Shown here in pieces: positions 17,559 to 26,006 of a stretch of 64,000 nt of DNA. This DNA is from Sphingomonas arvum (GTDB lineage: Bacteria; Pseudomonadota; Alphaproteobacteria; Sphingomonadales; Sphingomonadaceae): positions 186,001-250,000 of the forward strand of contig NZ_JAPDOB010000002.1 of assembly GCF_026013565.1 (NCBI RefSeq). The letters run 5' to 3'. The stretch's first letter is position 1; each line of letters opens with the position of its first letter. The position numbers were made by a program, and so were the translations under genes. The notes beneath the pieces are model-generated. The model was not told the origin of the DNA and made no database searches. It worked only from the letters and a program-made list of their open reading frames with translations.

Positions 17559-19142
17559 ATGGACTGGATGGTCGCTTCCCCGCCGAACACGGCCGCGCTG
17601 AGGCGATCGAAGCAGTGGTGGGAGCGGCGCTGGTTCGTGGCGCTAGTGATTCTCCTTACCACCGTGCCCCTGCTCTACCCGCCGGTGCCGCCGCTCGTGG
17701 ACCTGCTCGGCCACATGGGACGGTATCGGGTGGCGCTGGACCTTCAAGACAGCGCCAGCCTGCAGCGCTTCTATGCCTTTCAATGGAAGATCGTCGGCAA
17801 CCTCGGCGTCGACTTGCTGGTGGTGCCGCTGGCCAAGCTGATCGGGCTAGAGGCGGCGACCAAGCTGATCGTAATCGCCATTCCGCCGCTTACCGCCGGC
17901 GGCATGCTGTGGGCCGCGCGCGAGGTCCACTATCGCTTGCCGCCGACCGCGCTGTTCGCGCTGCCGTTCGTCTACGGCCACCACTTTCTGTTCGGCTTCG
18001 TCAATTTCGCGCTGTCGATGGCGTTCGCGTTCGTGGCGTTCGGGCTGTGGCTCCGGCTTGGGCGGCTCGGCAAGACGCGGCTGCGAGCCGCGCTGTTCGT
18101 GCCGATTTCGATCCTCGTCTGGCTGACCCATGCCTTCGGCTGGGGCATGCTGGGTCTGCTGGCATTCGCGTCGGAAACGGTGCGGCAGCACGACAAAGGC
18201 AAGGGTTGGCTGATGAGCGCGCCGCACGCCGCGTTCGAGTGCCTGAGCCTGGCGCCGCCCGTGCTGCTGATGATCGCCTGGCGCGAAAGCAGCGGCGGCA
18301 ACACGGTCGACTGGTTCAACTGGGAGATCAAGTGGCGCTGGATCACCATGGCGCTGCGCGACCGCTGGCGAACGTTCGACCTGGCGTCCGTGGCGGTGAC
18401 CGGGGGCGTGTTCCTGCTGGCGCTTATTCACCCGCGGCTGACCCTGTCGCGCATGCTGTTCTTCACCCTGCTGGTGCTGAGCATCGCTTTTGCCATCCTG
18501 CCCCGGATCATCTTCGGCTCGGCCTATGCCGACATGCGGCTAGTGCCCTATCTGTGGGCCGTCGCCATGCTGGCGATCCGGTTCAGGGAGAAGACGGATC
18601 TCCGGCTGGCGCGGATGCTGGCGGTGGCGGCGCTGGCCTTCTTCCTGGTGCGGATCGGCGCCAACACGTGGAGCCTGGCGCTCGCCGCTCACGAGCAGCG
18701 GCAATTGCTGACCGCGCTCGACCGGATGCCGCAGGGCGCGCGGGTGGCGTCGTTGGTGGGCATCAGCTGCCGCGAGCGGAGCTGGCCGATGTGGCGGAAC
18801 TCGCACCTTGGCGGCCTGGTGGTCGTGCGCAAGCAAGGCTTCTCCAACGACCATTGGGACGTGCCAGGCGCCAAGCTGCTGACGGTCACCTACGGCGACG
18901 CCGGGCTGTTTCGCTACGACCCGTCCAACCTGGTGCGCGATCCCGCGTGCCGACTTGGCTCGGCCCATCCGATCGGGCCGATGCTGCGGCTGCTGCCGGC
19001 TGACGCGTTCGATTATCTATGGCTGGTCGACCCGCCGGCCTATGATCCGGCGCTGGTCGCGGGCTACCAGAAGGTGTGGGCGGGGCCGAACGGATCGGCC
19101 CTCTACCGCCTGCCCGGCGCAGACGCTAACAATGCTTCATGA
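17559..19142 (+). CDS. Polytopic membrane protein, candidate GT-C glycosyltransferase (copy 2 of a tandem pair)
   Basis: A 527-residue paralogue of the preceding gene, 46 bp downstream, with GGGAGG before ATG 17559. Shared blocks include PPLVDLLGHMGRYRVAL, the next loop GNLGVDLLVVPLAKLIGLE, GSAYADMRLVPY and a C-terminal GFSNDHW then DAFDYLWLVDPP. The shared first-loop aspartate and histidine are candidates for catalytic residues, by analogy with GT-C enzymes that keep acidic residues in the first extracytoplasmic loop. That role is inferred. The stop overlaps the start of the GT2 gene by 4 bp, tying it to the GtrB-like enzyme. Confidence 0.75.
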   Translation: MDWMVASPPNTAALRRSKQWWERRWFVALVILLTTVPLLYPPVPPLVDLLGHMGRYRVALDLQDSASLQRFYAFQWKIVGNLGVDLLVVPLAKLIGLEAATKLIVIAIPPLTAGGMLWAAREVHYRLPPTALFALPFVYGHHFLFGFVNFALSMAFAFVAFGLWLRLGRLGKTRLRAALFVPISILVWLTHAFGWGMLGLLAFASETVRQHDKGKGWLMSAPHAAFECLSLAPPVLLMIAWRESSGGNTVDWFNWEIKWRWITMALRDRWRTFDLASVAVTGGVFLLALIHPRLTLSRMLFFTLLVLSIAFAILPRIIFGSAYADMRLVPYLWAVAMLAIRFREKTDLRLARMLAVAALAFFLVRIGANTWSLALAAHEQRQLLTALDRMPQGARVASLVGISCRERSWPMWRNSHLGGLVVVRKQGFSNDHWDVPGAKLLTVTYGDAGLFRYDPSNLVRDPACRLGSAHPIGPMLRLLPADAFDYLWLVDPPAYDPALVAGYQKVWAGPNGSALYRLPGADANNAS

Positions 19143-20191
19143 CAGCGCTGTCGATCGTCGTTCCCTGCTTCAATGAGGAAGCCTGCCTGCCCCTGCTGCA
19201 CCAGCGACTGACGGGCGCCGCGCGGTCGGCGGTAGGCGAAGATTACGAGATTCTGCTGGTCAACGACGGCTCGCGCGACGGTAGCTGGCCGCTGATGCAG
19301 CGGCTGAGCGCTTCCGATCCGCGGCTGGTGTGCGTCGACCTGTCCCGCAACCATGGGCACCAGCTGGCGCTGACCGCCGGGCTCGACTTGGCACGGGGCG
19401 AGCTGATCCTGATCGTGGACGCCGACCTCCAGGACCCGCCCGAATTGCTCCCCGACATGATGCGGACCATGGGGGAGGAGGGCGCCGACGTAGTTTACGG
19501 CGTGCGCCGCAGCCGGGCCGGCGAAACCCACTTCAAGAAGGCCACGGCCGCCGCCTTCTACCGGCTGCTGTCACGGGCAACCGATATCGCGATCCCCGTC
19601 GACGCCGGCGACTTCCGGCTGATGAGCCGCCGCGCGCTTGACGTGCTGCTGGCGATGCCTGAGCAGGCGCGCTTTATCCGCGGAATGGTGGCCTGGATCG
19701 GCTTTCGCCAGGTGCCGTTCCTTTATGACCGGGCCGAGCGCGCGGCGGGCGAAAGCAAATACCCGCTCGGCAAAATGCTGCGCTTCGCGTTCGACGCGCT
19801 GACTGGGTTCAGCTCGGCGCCGCTGAAGCTCGCCAGCCATGCCGGCCTGCTGCTCAGCCTCGGCTCGCTGCTGATCATCTTCTACATCGCCTACGCCTTC
19901 ATCAGCGGGCAGAGCATCCAGGGCTGGACCTCACTGATGCTGGTCGTCGTGGTGCTTGGCGCGGTGCAGATGTTCGTGCTGGCGATGATGGGCGAATATA
20001 TCGGCCGGCTCTACAGCCAGGCCAAGCAGCGCCCGCTGTACATCGTCCAGGAGGTCACCGGCGCCCCGCGTCAGGCGCGCGCGGGGCTCGGCCAGGTTGC
20101 GGACGGCGGCAGTCGCTCAGCCGTCGAAGCGATCGCGAACAGCGACAGCCCGGGCGGCAGCGGGACGCGGCCGATCAGCCGCGCTTCCTGA
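19139..20191 (+). CDS. GT2 glycosyltransferase of the GtrB/DPM1/ArnC type
   Basis: A 350-residue enzyme predicted to load a sugar onto undecaprenyl phosphate at the inner leaflet. The GT2 core has SIVVPCFNEE, LLVNDGSRDGS, HGHQLALTAGLDLARG, and the metal-binding DADLQDPPE. DAGDFRLMSR and a basic ERAAGESKYPLGK segment follow. Two transmembrane helices (about 240-262 and 275-297) are typical of GtrB. The last ~40 residues after YIVQEVTGAP are low-complexity and antisense to the methyltransferase gene. They look like an extension caused by loss of an earlier stop codon. Confidence 0.92.
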   Translation: MTALSIVVPCFNEEACLPLLHQRLTGAARSAVGEDYEILLVNDGSRDGSWPLMQRLSASDPRLVCVDLSRNHGHQLALTAGLDLARGELILIVDADLQDPPELLPDMMRTMGEEGADVVYGVRRSRAGETHFKKATAAAFYRLLSRATDIAIPVDAGDFRLMSRRALDVLLAMPEQARFIRGMVAWIGFRQVPFLYDRAERAAGESKYPLGKMLRFAFDALTGFSSAPLKLASHAGLLLSLGSLLIIFYIAYAFISGQSIQGWTSLMLVVVVLGAVQMFVLAMMGEYIGRLYSQAKQRPLYIVQEVTGAPRQARAGLGQVADGGSRSAVEAIANSDSPGGSGTRPISRAS

Positions 20192-20844
20192 GCGAACACC
20201 TTCTCCAGCGCAGCGTTCAGCGGGGCGGGCGGCAGCGTGTCGTCGCCGTCGTCCTTGCCGCGGAGCTTGCCCGCCAGCCGCGCGGCGACCGCCACCGGAA
20301 ACAGCAGGCTGTTGAAATAGCCGATCGCCTCCAACCGCAGCGGTGAGGCGTCGACCAGCTGCTTCAGCGACGCCTTGGAATAGCGACGCTGGTGGTGGTT
20401 TACGACATCGTGCGCCGACCACATCCACTGGTGAGCGGGCACGGTCATGACGAACTTGCCGCCGGGCTTCAGGCGCGTAGCGATGCTGGCGAGCGCCGCC
20501 GCGTCGTCGGCGATGTGCTCGATCACGTCGAACGAACCGATCAGGTCGAAGTGGCGCTCGGGCACACCGTCGAGCGACGGCAAGGGCGCGGCGCTGATCG
20601 GGCGACCAAGGCGCTGCTCGGCCATGCCACGGGCGGACTCGTCGACTTCGATCGCCTCCACTGAACCGAACGCGCCGAGCATGGGCAGGTTGTGGCCAGT
20701 GCCGCAGCCGATCTCCAGGATTCGCGCACCGTGCGGCGGCCGGACCCTCCGGCGGATGAGGGCGTCCAGCACTTCGCGGCGGGCGCGGTACCACCAATGC
20801 TGCTGGTCGAGCTCCGCCATGCGGTCGTAGACTTGACGTTCCAT
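20071..20844 (-). CDS. Class I SAM-dependent methyltransferase
   Basis: A 257-residue methyltransferase. The N-terminal HWWYRARREVLDALI is a motif often seen next to polysaccharide genes. The SAM-binding motif I is ILEIGCGTGHNLPML, motif II is FDLIGSFDVIEHI, and LKPGGKFVMTVPAH is the post-II strand. A C-terminal hydrophobic stretch around SLLFPVAVAARLAG may contact membrane. It is one base downstream of gtrA on the same strand, so a role in methylating a lipid-linked sugar or glycan is plausible. Its 3' end overlaps the GT2 gene by 121 bp, an unusually long convergent overlap. Confidence 0.9.
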   Translation of the reverse strand: MERQVYDRMAELDQQHWWYRARREVLDALIRRRVRPPHGARILEIGCGTGHNLPMLGAFGSVEAIEVDESARGMAEQRLGRPISAAPLPSLDGVPERHFDLIGSFDVIEHIADDAAALASIATRLKPGGKFVMTVPAHQWMWSAHDVVNHHQRRYSKASLKQLVDASPLRLEAIGYFNSLLFPVAVAARLAGKLRGKDDGDDTLPPAPLNAALEKVFAQEARLIGRVPLPPGLSLFAIASTAERLPPSATWPSPARA

Positions 20845-20845
20845 T

Positions 20846-21250
20846 CTAGGCGAACACCCACAAGCGGTTGAGGAGGTAGGTGGCGAACGGGGTCACCAGC
20901 ACGGCCGGGACCAGCGGCCACCAGGTGGGGCCATGCAGCACGTCCGTGCCGATCCAGGTGAAGGCGGCATTGAGCAGAAAGCCGAAGGTCTGCACTGTGA
21001 AGAACTGAACCTTGGTCTTGCGGTCCTCGACCTTGCCATGGCCCTTGAAGCTCCACCGGCTGTGCCCGAAGAAACCGGCGGTCACCGCGACGATGAAGGC
21101 GATCACCACCGCGAACACCGGCCACATGACATAGGTGGCGAGCGGCCAGTATATCGCGGCGTACAGCAGGGTCAGCCCGATCCCGACCACTCCGAAGCGG
21201 ATGATCTGGGCCGCGGTCTCGCGGTGCTGGGGCGGCAGGGTCGACAACAT
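20846..21250 (-). CDS. GtrA family flippase-like membrane protein
   Basis: A 134-residue protein with four transmembrane helices. The family pattern is clear: QIIRFGVVGIGLTLLYAAIYW, a GFFGHSRWSF loop, QFFTVQTFGFLLNAAFTW, and TPFATYLLNRLWVF at the end. GtrA proteins are thought to flip undecaprenyl-phosphate-linked monosaccharide across the inner membrane. The start is ATG 21250 with AAGGCGAG upstream. It is co-directional with the methyltransferase and divergent from the large GT-C-like gene, sharing a 71-bp promoter region. Confidence 0.93.
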   Translation of the reverse strand: MLSTLPPQHRETAAQIIRFGVVGIGLTLLYAAIYWPLATYVMWPVFAVVIAFIVAVTAGFFGHSRWSFKGHGKVEDRKTKVQFFTVQTFGFLLNAAFTWIGTDVLHGPTWWPLVPAVLVTPFATYLLNRLWVFA

Positions 21251-21321
21251 GGCTCGCCTTGCCCTTTAAGCCGGACCGGCTAGAGCGCCAGCCACTTTGT
21301 TCCGCTCGCCAAGGGTCTGCA

Positions 21322-23157
21322 GTGACGACCACCACCGACAAGATCCTGGCCTGGACGGCGAAGAACTGGCGCTGGCTGGTTTTGATCTATTGGTGGGTGG
21401 CGTGCGCCTGGTTCGTGTACAGCCGGTGGCGCGGGATCGAGCTCTTCCAGCTCAACGACACGGACGACAATCTGCGGTTGGCGCAGGTGCGCGCGTGGAT
21501 GCACGGGCAGGGCTGGTACGACCTCAGGCAGTATCGACTGGACCCGCCGGCGGGAGCGAACATCCACTGGAGCAGGATCGTCGACCTGCCACTGGCGGGG
21601 CTGATCACCATCTTGCGCTGGGTCACCAGCGGACCGAACGCAGAGCGTTTCGCGATCGCGGTGGCGCCTTTGCTGCCGTATCTGCCGATCTGCGGCGCGC
21701 TGGCGCTGACCGCGCGGCGGCTGATTCATCCAGCGGCGTTCGTCGCGGTGCTGGCGGCGCTGTTCTTCGCCGGCTCGGTCAACGGCATGGTGTCGCCGAC
21801 CCGAATCGACCACCACGGCTGGCAGCTCGCGTGCCTGGCCATCGCGCTGGCGGGGCTGGCCGACCCTGATCGGCGACGCGGCGGCCTGACCGTGGGTCTG
21901 GCCACCGCCCTGTCCCTCAGCATAGGGCTTGAGATGCTGATCTACCTGGCACTGGCGGCGGCCGCGCAGGTGCTGATGTGGGTCGACGACCGCGGGCAGC
22001 GCGAGCGGCTGGCCTGCTATGCCGTCAGCCTGGCGGGCGGCTGCACGGTCGGCTTCCTGCTGTTCGCCAGCTACGCCAACCGGGCACCGGTGTGCGATGC
22101 ACTGTCGCCGGTGTGGCTGTCCGATGCCCTGCTCGGCGGCGCGTTGCTGTGGCTGGTGGCCACTCTTTCGCCAGAGCGGTGGACGGTACGGCTGGGGATG
22201 GCGGCCGTTGCGGGGGTGATCGTCGCCGCCTTCCATGCGCTGGCCTGGCCGCACTGCCTCCACCGGCTGGAAGGCGTCTCGCCGGAAGTGGCGCAGCTGT
22301 GGCTCAACAATGTGCGGGAGGCCAAGCCGATCTACGAACATGGCTGGCGCACGGTGCTGCAGGTGGTCACGCTGCCCGCCGTGGGTGCGCTTGGCTGGCT
22401 GTTGCTGACGGCGCGCAACTGGCGGGTGGAGCGCGACCTGTTCCGCCGCACGGCGGCCGTCGCGGTCGTGTCCATCGTGCCGCTGGCGCTGCTGCTCTGG
22501 CAGACCCGCGCCGGTCCGTCCGCGCAGCTGCTCGGCTGCGCTGGCGCGGCGGCGCTGGTATGGCTGCTGCTGCCGCGGGCGTGGCACGCCAAGAACTGGC
22601 TGGTCGCCTCGATTGCGACGGCGGTGCTGGTGGTGGCCGGCCTAGGCGCGGCGGTCCCGTTCGCGTTCAACCTGGGGCTACTCAAGTCGCCGCCGCAGAC
22701 CAGGTACGAACGGCAAGTCGCGCGCGCCAACAGCCTGTGTCCCTCGATGCGGGCGCTGCGGCCGATTGCGAAGCTGCCGAAAGGCACGATCTTCACCTTT
22801 CTCGACCTGGGCCCGCGGATCATCACCGTGACCCATCACAACGCCATCGCCGGACCCTACCACCGCAATGGCGAGGCGATCGCCGACCTCATGAAGGCGT
22901 TCCGCGGTTCGGAGGCGCAAGCCCACCAACTCGTCGCCAAGCACCGCGCCGACTACCTGCTGATCTGTCCGATGATGAGCCAGGCGACGATCTTCATGGC
23001 CCGCGCGCCGCAGGGCTTCTACGCGCAGCTGGTGCGCGGCCGGGTACCCGGCTGGCTGCAGCCGATCCCCTTGCCCAAGGACAGCCCATTCAGGATCTGG
23101 CGGGTGCGCCCAGCGTCCGGTAGCGCGCCTCCGCCTCGGCCAGATAGTCGCGGGTGA
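21322..23157 (+). CDS. Large polytopic membrane protein, candidate GT-C glycosyltransferase
   Basis: A 611-residue protein with about 12 hydrophobic segments. GTG 21322 is chosen, with AAGGG 6 nt upstream. The first extracytoplasmic loop contains FQLNDTDDNLRLAQVRAW, then DPPAGANIHWSRIVDLPLA. Paired acidic residues there are typical of GT-C and STT3-like catalytic loops. A soluble C-terminal domain of about 150 residues follows. It is not obviously homologous to the tandem pair upstream. The context of gtrA and gtrB suggests a sugar acceptor transfer in the periplasm. Its last 68 bp overlap the CFA-like gene on the other strand. Confidence 0.72.
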   Translation: MTTTTDKILAWTAKNWRWLVLIYWWVACAWFVYSRWRGIELFQLNDTDDNLRLAQVRAWMHGQGWYDLRQYRLDPPAGANIHWSRIVDLPLAGLITILRWVTSGPNAERFAIAVAPLLPYLPICGALALTARRLIHPAAFVAVLAALFFAGSVNGMVSPTRIDHHGWQLACLAIALAGLADPDRRRGGLTVGLATALSLSIGLEMLIYLALAAAAQVLMWVDDRGQRERLACYAVSLAGGCTVGFLLFASYANRAPVCDALSPVWLSDALLGGALLWLVATLSPERWTVRLGMAAVAGVIVAAFHALAWPHCLHRLEGVSPEVAQLWLNNVREAKPIYEHGWRTVLQVVTLPAVGALGWLLLTARNWRVERDLFRRTAAVAVVSIVPLALLLWQTRAGPSAQLLGCAGAAALVWLLLPRAWHAKNWLVASIATAVLVVAGLGAAVPFAFNLGLLKSPPQTRYERQVARANSLCPSMRALRPIAKLPKGTIFTFLDLGPRIITVTHHNAIAGPYHRNGEAIADLMKAFRGSEAQAHQLVAKHRADYLLICPMMSQATIFMARAPQGFYAQLVRGRVPGWLQPIPLPKDSPFRIWRVRPASGSAPPPRPDSRG

Positions 23158-24328
23158 TCGGCACGGCGCGGCGGTCGCGGATATACTGCACCTGGTAGTT
23201 GCAGGCCGCGCCGCTCTCGAACATCACGATTCCGCCGGCGAGGTAGAACTCCCACATGCGGAGAAAGCGTTCGTCATAGATGGCAACGATCTCCGCACGC
23301 CGCTCCTGGCAGCGCTGGAGCCAGTGGCGCAGCGTGTAGGCATAGTGCAGCCGCAGCGTCTCCGTATCGCCGACGATCATTCGGTGTTTCTCGCTGGTCG
23401 CCTGCATCTGGCTGAGGCTAGGCAGGTGGTAGCCGGGGAAGATCCACTTGTCGGTGAACGGGTCGGGTGAGCCCGCACCGCCGAGCTTGCCGATGGTGTG
23501 GAGCAGCATGACCCCGTCCGCTTTGAGCAGGCAGGCGCAGGTGCCGTAGAATTCGTCATAATGGGCTAGGCCGACATGCTCGAACATGCCGACCGACACG
23601 ATCCGGTCGAACGTGCCGGTGACGTGGCGGTAGTCGATCAGCTCGAACTTGACGTGATCCGCAACGCCCTCCCGCTCGGCCCAGGCGCGAGCGTAGGCGA
23701 GCTGCTCGGTCGACAAGGTGACGCCCAGCACCTTCACTCCGGCGACCCGGTGGAGGTAGATGGCCAGCCCGCCCCAGCCGCAACCGATGTCAAGGACGCG
23801 GTGGCCGGGCTTGAGGTCGAGCTTGGCGGCGATGTGCGCCAGCTTGTCGAGCTGCGCCTGTTCCAGGCTGTTCTTGGGATCGGTGAAGTAGGCGCAGCTG
23901 TATTGGCGCATCGGGTCGAGGAACAGGTCGTACAGCCGGTCGTCGAGATCGTAATGGTGGGCGACATTGCGGCGGGACTTGGCGGCCTGGTTGCGGCGGA
24001 AGATCGCCTTCAAGTCATTGAAGCGGCCCTTGCTAAGCGCCGTCTTGCCACGCTTGCCGCCCTGCTCCCACGGGTTGGAGCCGACCACGATTTCCAGCAG
24101 GTCGAGCATCGAGCCGCGCTCGATCACCAGCCGGCCGTCCATGTACAGCTCCCCGATCGCAAGACGCGGCTTGCGAAGCAGCTGGCGTAGCGCCTTGGCG
24201 TCGGTGATCCGCAGCGCGACTTCCTTGCCGTCGCCCGGTCCGAGCGTCTCGCGGCGACCGCCGGGTAGCTCCACCTCGATGCGCCCGCGCTTGACCAGCG
24301 AGCCCGCCAGCCTGGTGATCAGCGACAT
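23090..24328 (-). CDS. Cyclopropane-fatty-acyl-phospholipid synthase family protein
   Basis: A 412-residue SAM-dependent enzyme of the CFA synthase/CmaA group, which converts cis-unsaturated acyl chains of phospholipids into cyclopropane chains. It shows NVAHHYDLDDRLYDLFLD, then MRQYSCAYF, VLDIGCGWGGLAIYLH for SAM binding, GVTLSTEQLAYA, DRIVSVGMFEHVG and a C-terminal LRHWLQRC. ATG 24328 has GGGG upstream. The MpaB-like gene ends 32 bp before it on the same strand. Substrate specificity is not certain from sequence, since some members methylate other lipids. Confidence 0.92.
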   Translation of the reverse strand: MSLITRLAGSLVKRGRIEVELPGGRRETLGPGDGKEVALRITDAKALRQLLRKPRLAIGELYMDGRLVIERGSMLDLLEIVVGSNPWEQGGKRGKTALSKGRFNDLKAIFRRNQAAKSRRNVAHHYDLDDRLYDLFLDPMRQYSCAYFTDPKNSLEQAQLDKLAHIAAKLDLKPGHRVLDIGCGWGGLAIYLHRVAGVKVLGVTLSTEQLAYARAWAEREGVADHVKFELIDYRHVTGTFDRIVSVGMFEHVGLAHYDEFYGTCACLLKADGVMLLHTIGKLGGAGSPDPFTDKWIFPGYHLPSLSQMQATSEKHRMIVGDTETLRLHYAYTLRHWLQRCQERRAEIVAIYDERFLRMWEFYLAGGIVMFESGAACNYQVQYIRDRRAVPITRDYLAEAEARYRTLGAPARS

Positions 24329-24360
24329 ATGGTACCCCTGAAGATGCGTTTGGCGCCTTC

Positions 24361-25209
24361 CTAGCGCGGCGACAGCGCCCAACGCAAAGTCGAGGCGAGG
24401 CCGAAGGTGGCCGCCCCGAGCACCGGCTGGCCGACACCGGACGAACGCAGGCCGTGCAGGCGCCGCGCCCACGGCGGCAGCAGGTCCACGGCTGATTGCA
24501 TCAGCAGGGCCTGCAGCGGCAGGGTGCGGAGCTTCTCGGGCGGTGCCTTGAGGATGATGTCGCGCACCGTGCGGCTGCGCTCGTCCGGCTTGAGCTCGGG
24601 CAGAAACCCGTTCAGCAGCGCCTGGGCGTGCGCATCGGTGTCCGGCACCGGATCAGCGCCGAGCAGGCGGGCGACCGGCGCGACCTCCGCCCAGTAAAGG
24701 TCGCGGTCGGCCAGGCTCATGGACGGCTCGCCGAAGCGCCGCCAGCCGGCCAGGAACATGGCCGAGCCGGCGAGGTGGACGAAGGCCAGCAGCCGCGGGT
24801 CGTTCGCGTCGTACGGCGTGCCGTCCGGGAGCGTTCCGTTCACATGGTCGTGGATGCGCCGCACCCGCGCGATCGCCGCCTCGGCGTCGGCCCGGTCGCC
24901 GTAAGTTGTCACGGCGATGAAGCGCGCCGTGTTGCGTAGCCGGCCATGCATGTTGCGCCTGAAGTCGCTGTGGTCCCACACGCCCGCCAACGCCTTGGGG
25001 TGGAGCATTTGCAGCAACAGCGCCGCGATGCCGCCGACCATCATGCCGGTGACGTCGCCATGCACGCGCCAGGCAACGCCGCCGGGCGGGCACAGCGCCT
25101 GCTCGCTGCGGAGAATCGGCCGCTGTCCTCGCTCGGAATCGTTGAAAAAGGCGACCACTTCACCGGCAATCCGGCGGCGCAATGCTTCGGTCGGGGCGAG
25201 GGAGGCCAT
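24361..25209 (-). CDS. MpaB-like oxygenase (DUF2236) family protein
   Basis: A 282-residue protein with the DUF2236 pattern: WRVHGDVTGMMVGGIAALLLQMLHP near the N-terminus, then VWDHSDFRRN, GRLRNTARFIAVTTYG, RVRRIHDHVNGTLPDG, and LAFVHLAGSAM. The histidines bind heme in characterised members such as latex-clearing protein and MpaB. No physiological substrate is suggested. The start at ATG 25209 has no visible Shine-Dalgarno, so an alternative upstream start is possible. It lies between the TauE-like exporter and the CFA-like enzyme on the same strand. Confidence 0.87.
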   Translation of the reverse strand: MASLAPTEALRRRIAGEVVAFFNDSERGQRPILRSEQALCPPGGVAWRVHGDVTGMMVGGIAALLLQMLHPKALAGVWDHSDFRRNMHGRLRNTARFIAVTTYGDRADAEAAIARVRRIHDHVNGTLPDGTPYDANDPRLLAFVHLAGSAMFLAGWRRFGEPSMSLADRDLYWAEVAPVARLLGADPVPDTDAHAQALLNGFLPELKPDERSRTVRDIILKAPPEKLRTLPLQALLMQSAVDLLPPWARRLHGLRSSGVGQPVLGAATFGLASTLRWALSPR

Positions 25210-25247
25210 GGGAGAGCTAACGCCTGCCGCGGGCAAAGGTCGCGAGC

Positions 25248-26006
25248 TTAACTGTAGGCGCGGATGAAGAAGGCAATCGTGGTGGCGCCGCTGACCAGCA
25301 GGGTCCAACCGCGAACGGCCTCGGCCGGCAGGCGCTTGCCCCAGTGGGCGCCAGCCCAACCGCCGACCACCGCCCCGGTCAGCATTACGGCGCAGGGCAG
25401 CCAGTCGACCATGGCAAAGGCGACGAAGACCAGCGCCGCGGCGAGGTTCGTGACCGCCAGCATCAGGGTGCGGGGCGCGAACAGGGCCCGAGGATCGAGG
25501 CCGGCGAGGAGGCCGTAAGTCGCGGTCATCATCAGGCCGACGCCGCCACCGAAGTAGCCGCCATAGATGCCGAGCAGGCCCTGCATCGCAAGAAGGGTCC
25601 GCCGCCCGATGCTGACCCGCTCGGCCAGCCAGTCCGACGCCTGCCGGCCGGCCAGCAGGACCAGGAACGCGTAGAGCACCAGCCAGGGGATAAGGAGGTC
25701 GAAGGTGCGGGTGGGGGTCAGCACCAGCAGCAGGCTGCCGATGAGTCCTCCGGCGAAGTTGATCACCGCCAGCCGCTGCCACGTCACGCCGCCGACGGGC
25801 CCAAGCTCGTCGCGCAGGGTCCAGGCGCTGGCTGCTGCGCCGGGCAGCAGGGCGACATTGGAGGTGGCATTGGCGATGTTGGCCGGGAGACCGACGGCAA
25901 GCAGGGCCGGCAGGGTGGCGAAGGTGCCGCCGCCGGCTAGCGCGTTCATCGCGCCACCGGCCAGTCCGGCGGCCGCTACCAGCGCCAGCCAGGCCGGCTC
26001 AGCCAA
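25248..26006 (-). CDS. Sulfite exporter TauE/SafE family (TSUP) membrane protein
   Basis: A 252-residue polytopic protein with about eight helices. The family repeat signatures are visible: [26 protein letters not shown] at the N-terminus and, after the central loop, [14 protein letters not shown]. Members export sulfite, sulfoacetate or other organosulfur anions; the substrate here is not predictable. It starts at TTG 26006, overlapping the end of rlmN by 8 bp, which suggests translational coupling. Confidence 0.9.
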   Translation of the reverse strand: MAEPAWLALVAAAGLAGGAMNALAGGGTFATLPALLAVGLPANIANATSNVALLPGAAASAWTLRDELGPVGGVTWQRLAVINFAGGLIGSLLLVLTPTRTFDLLIPWLVLYAFLVLLAGRQASDWLAERVSIGRRTLLAMQGLLGIYGGYFGGGVGLMMTATYGLLAGLDPRALFAPRTLMLAVTNLAAALVFVAFAMVDWLPCAVMLTGAVVGGWAGAHWGKRLPAEAVRGWTLLVSGATTIAFFIRAYS

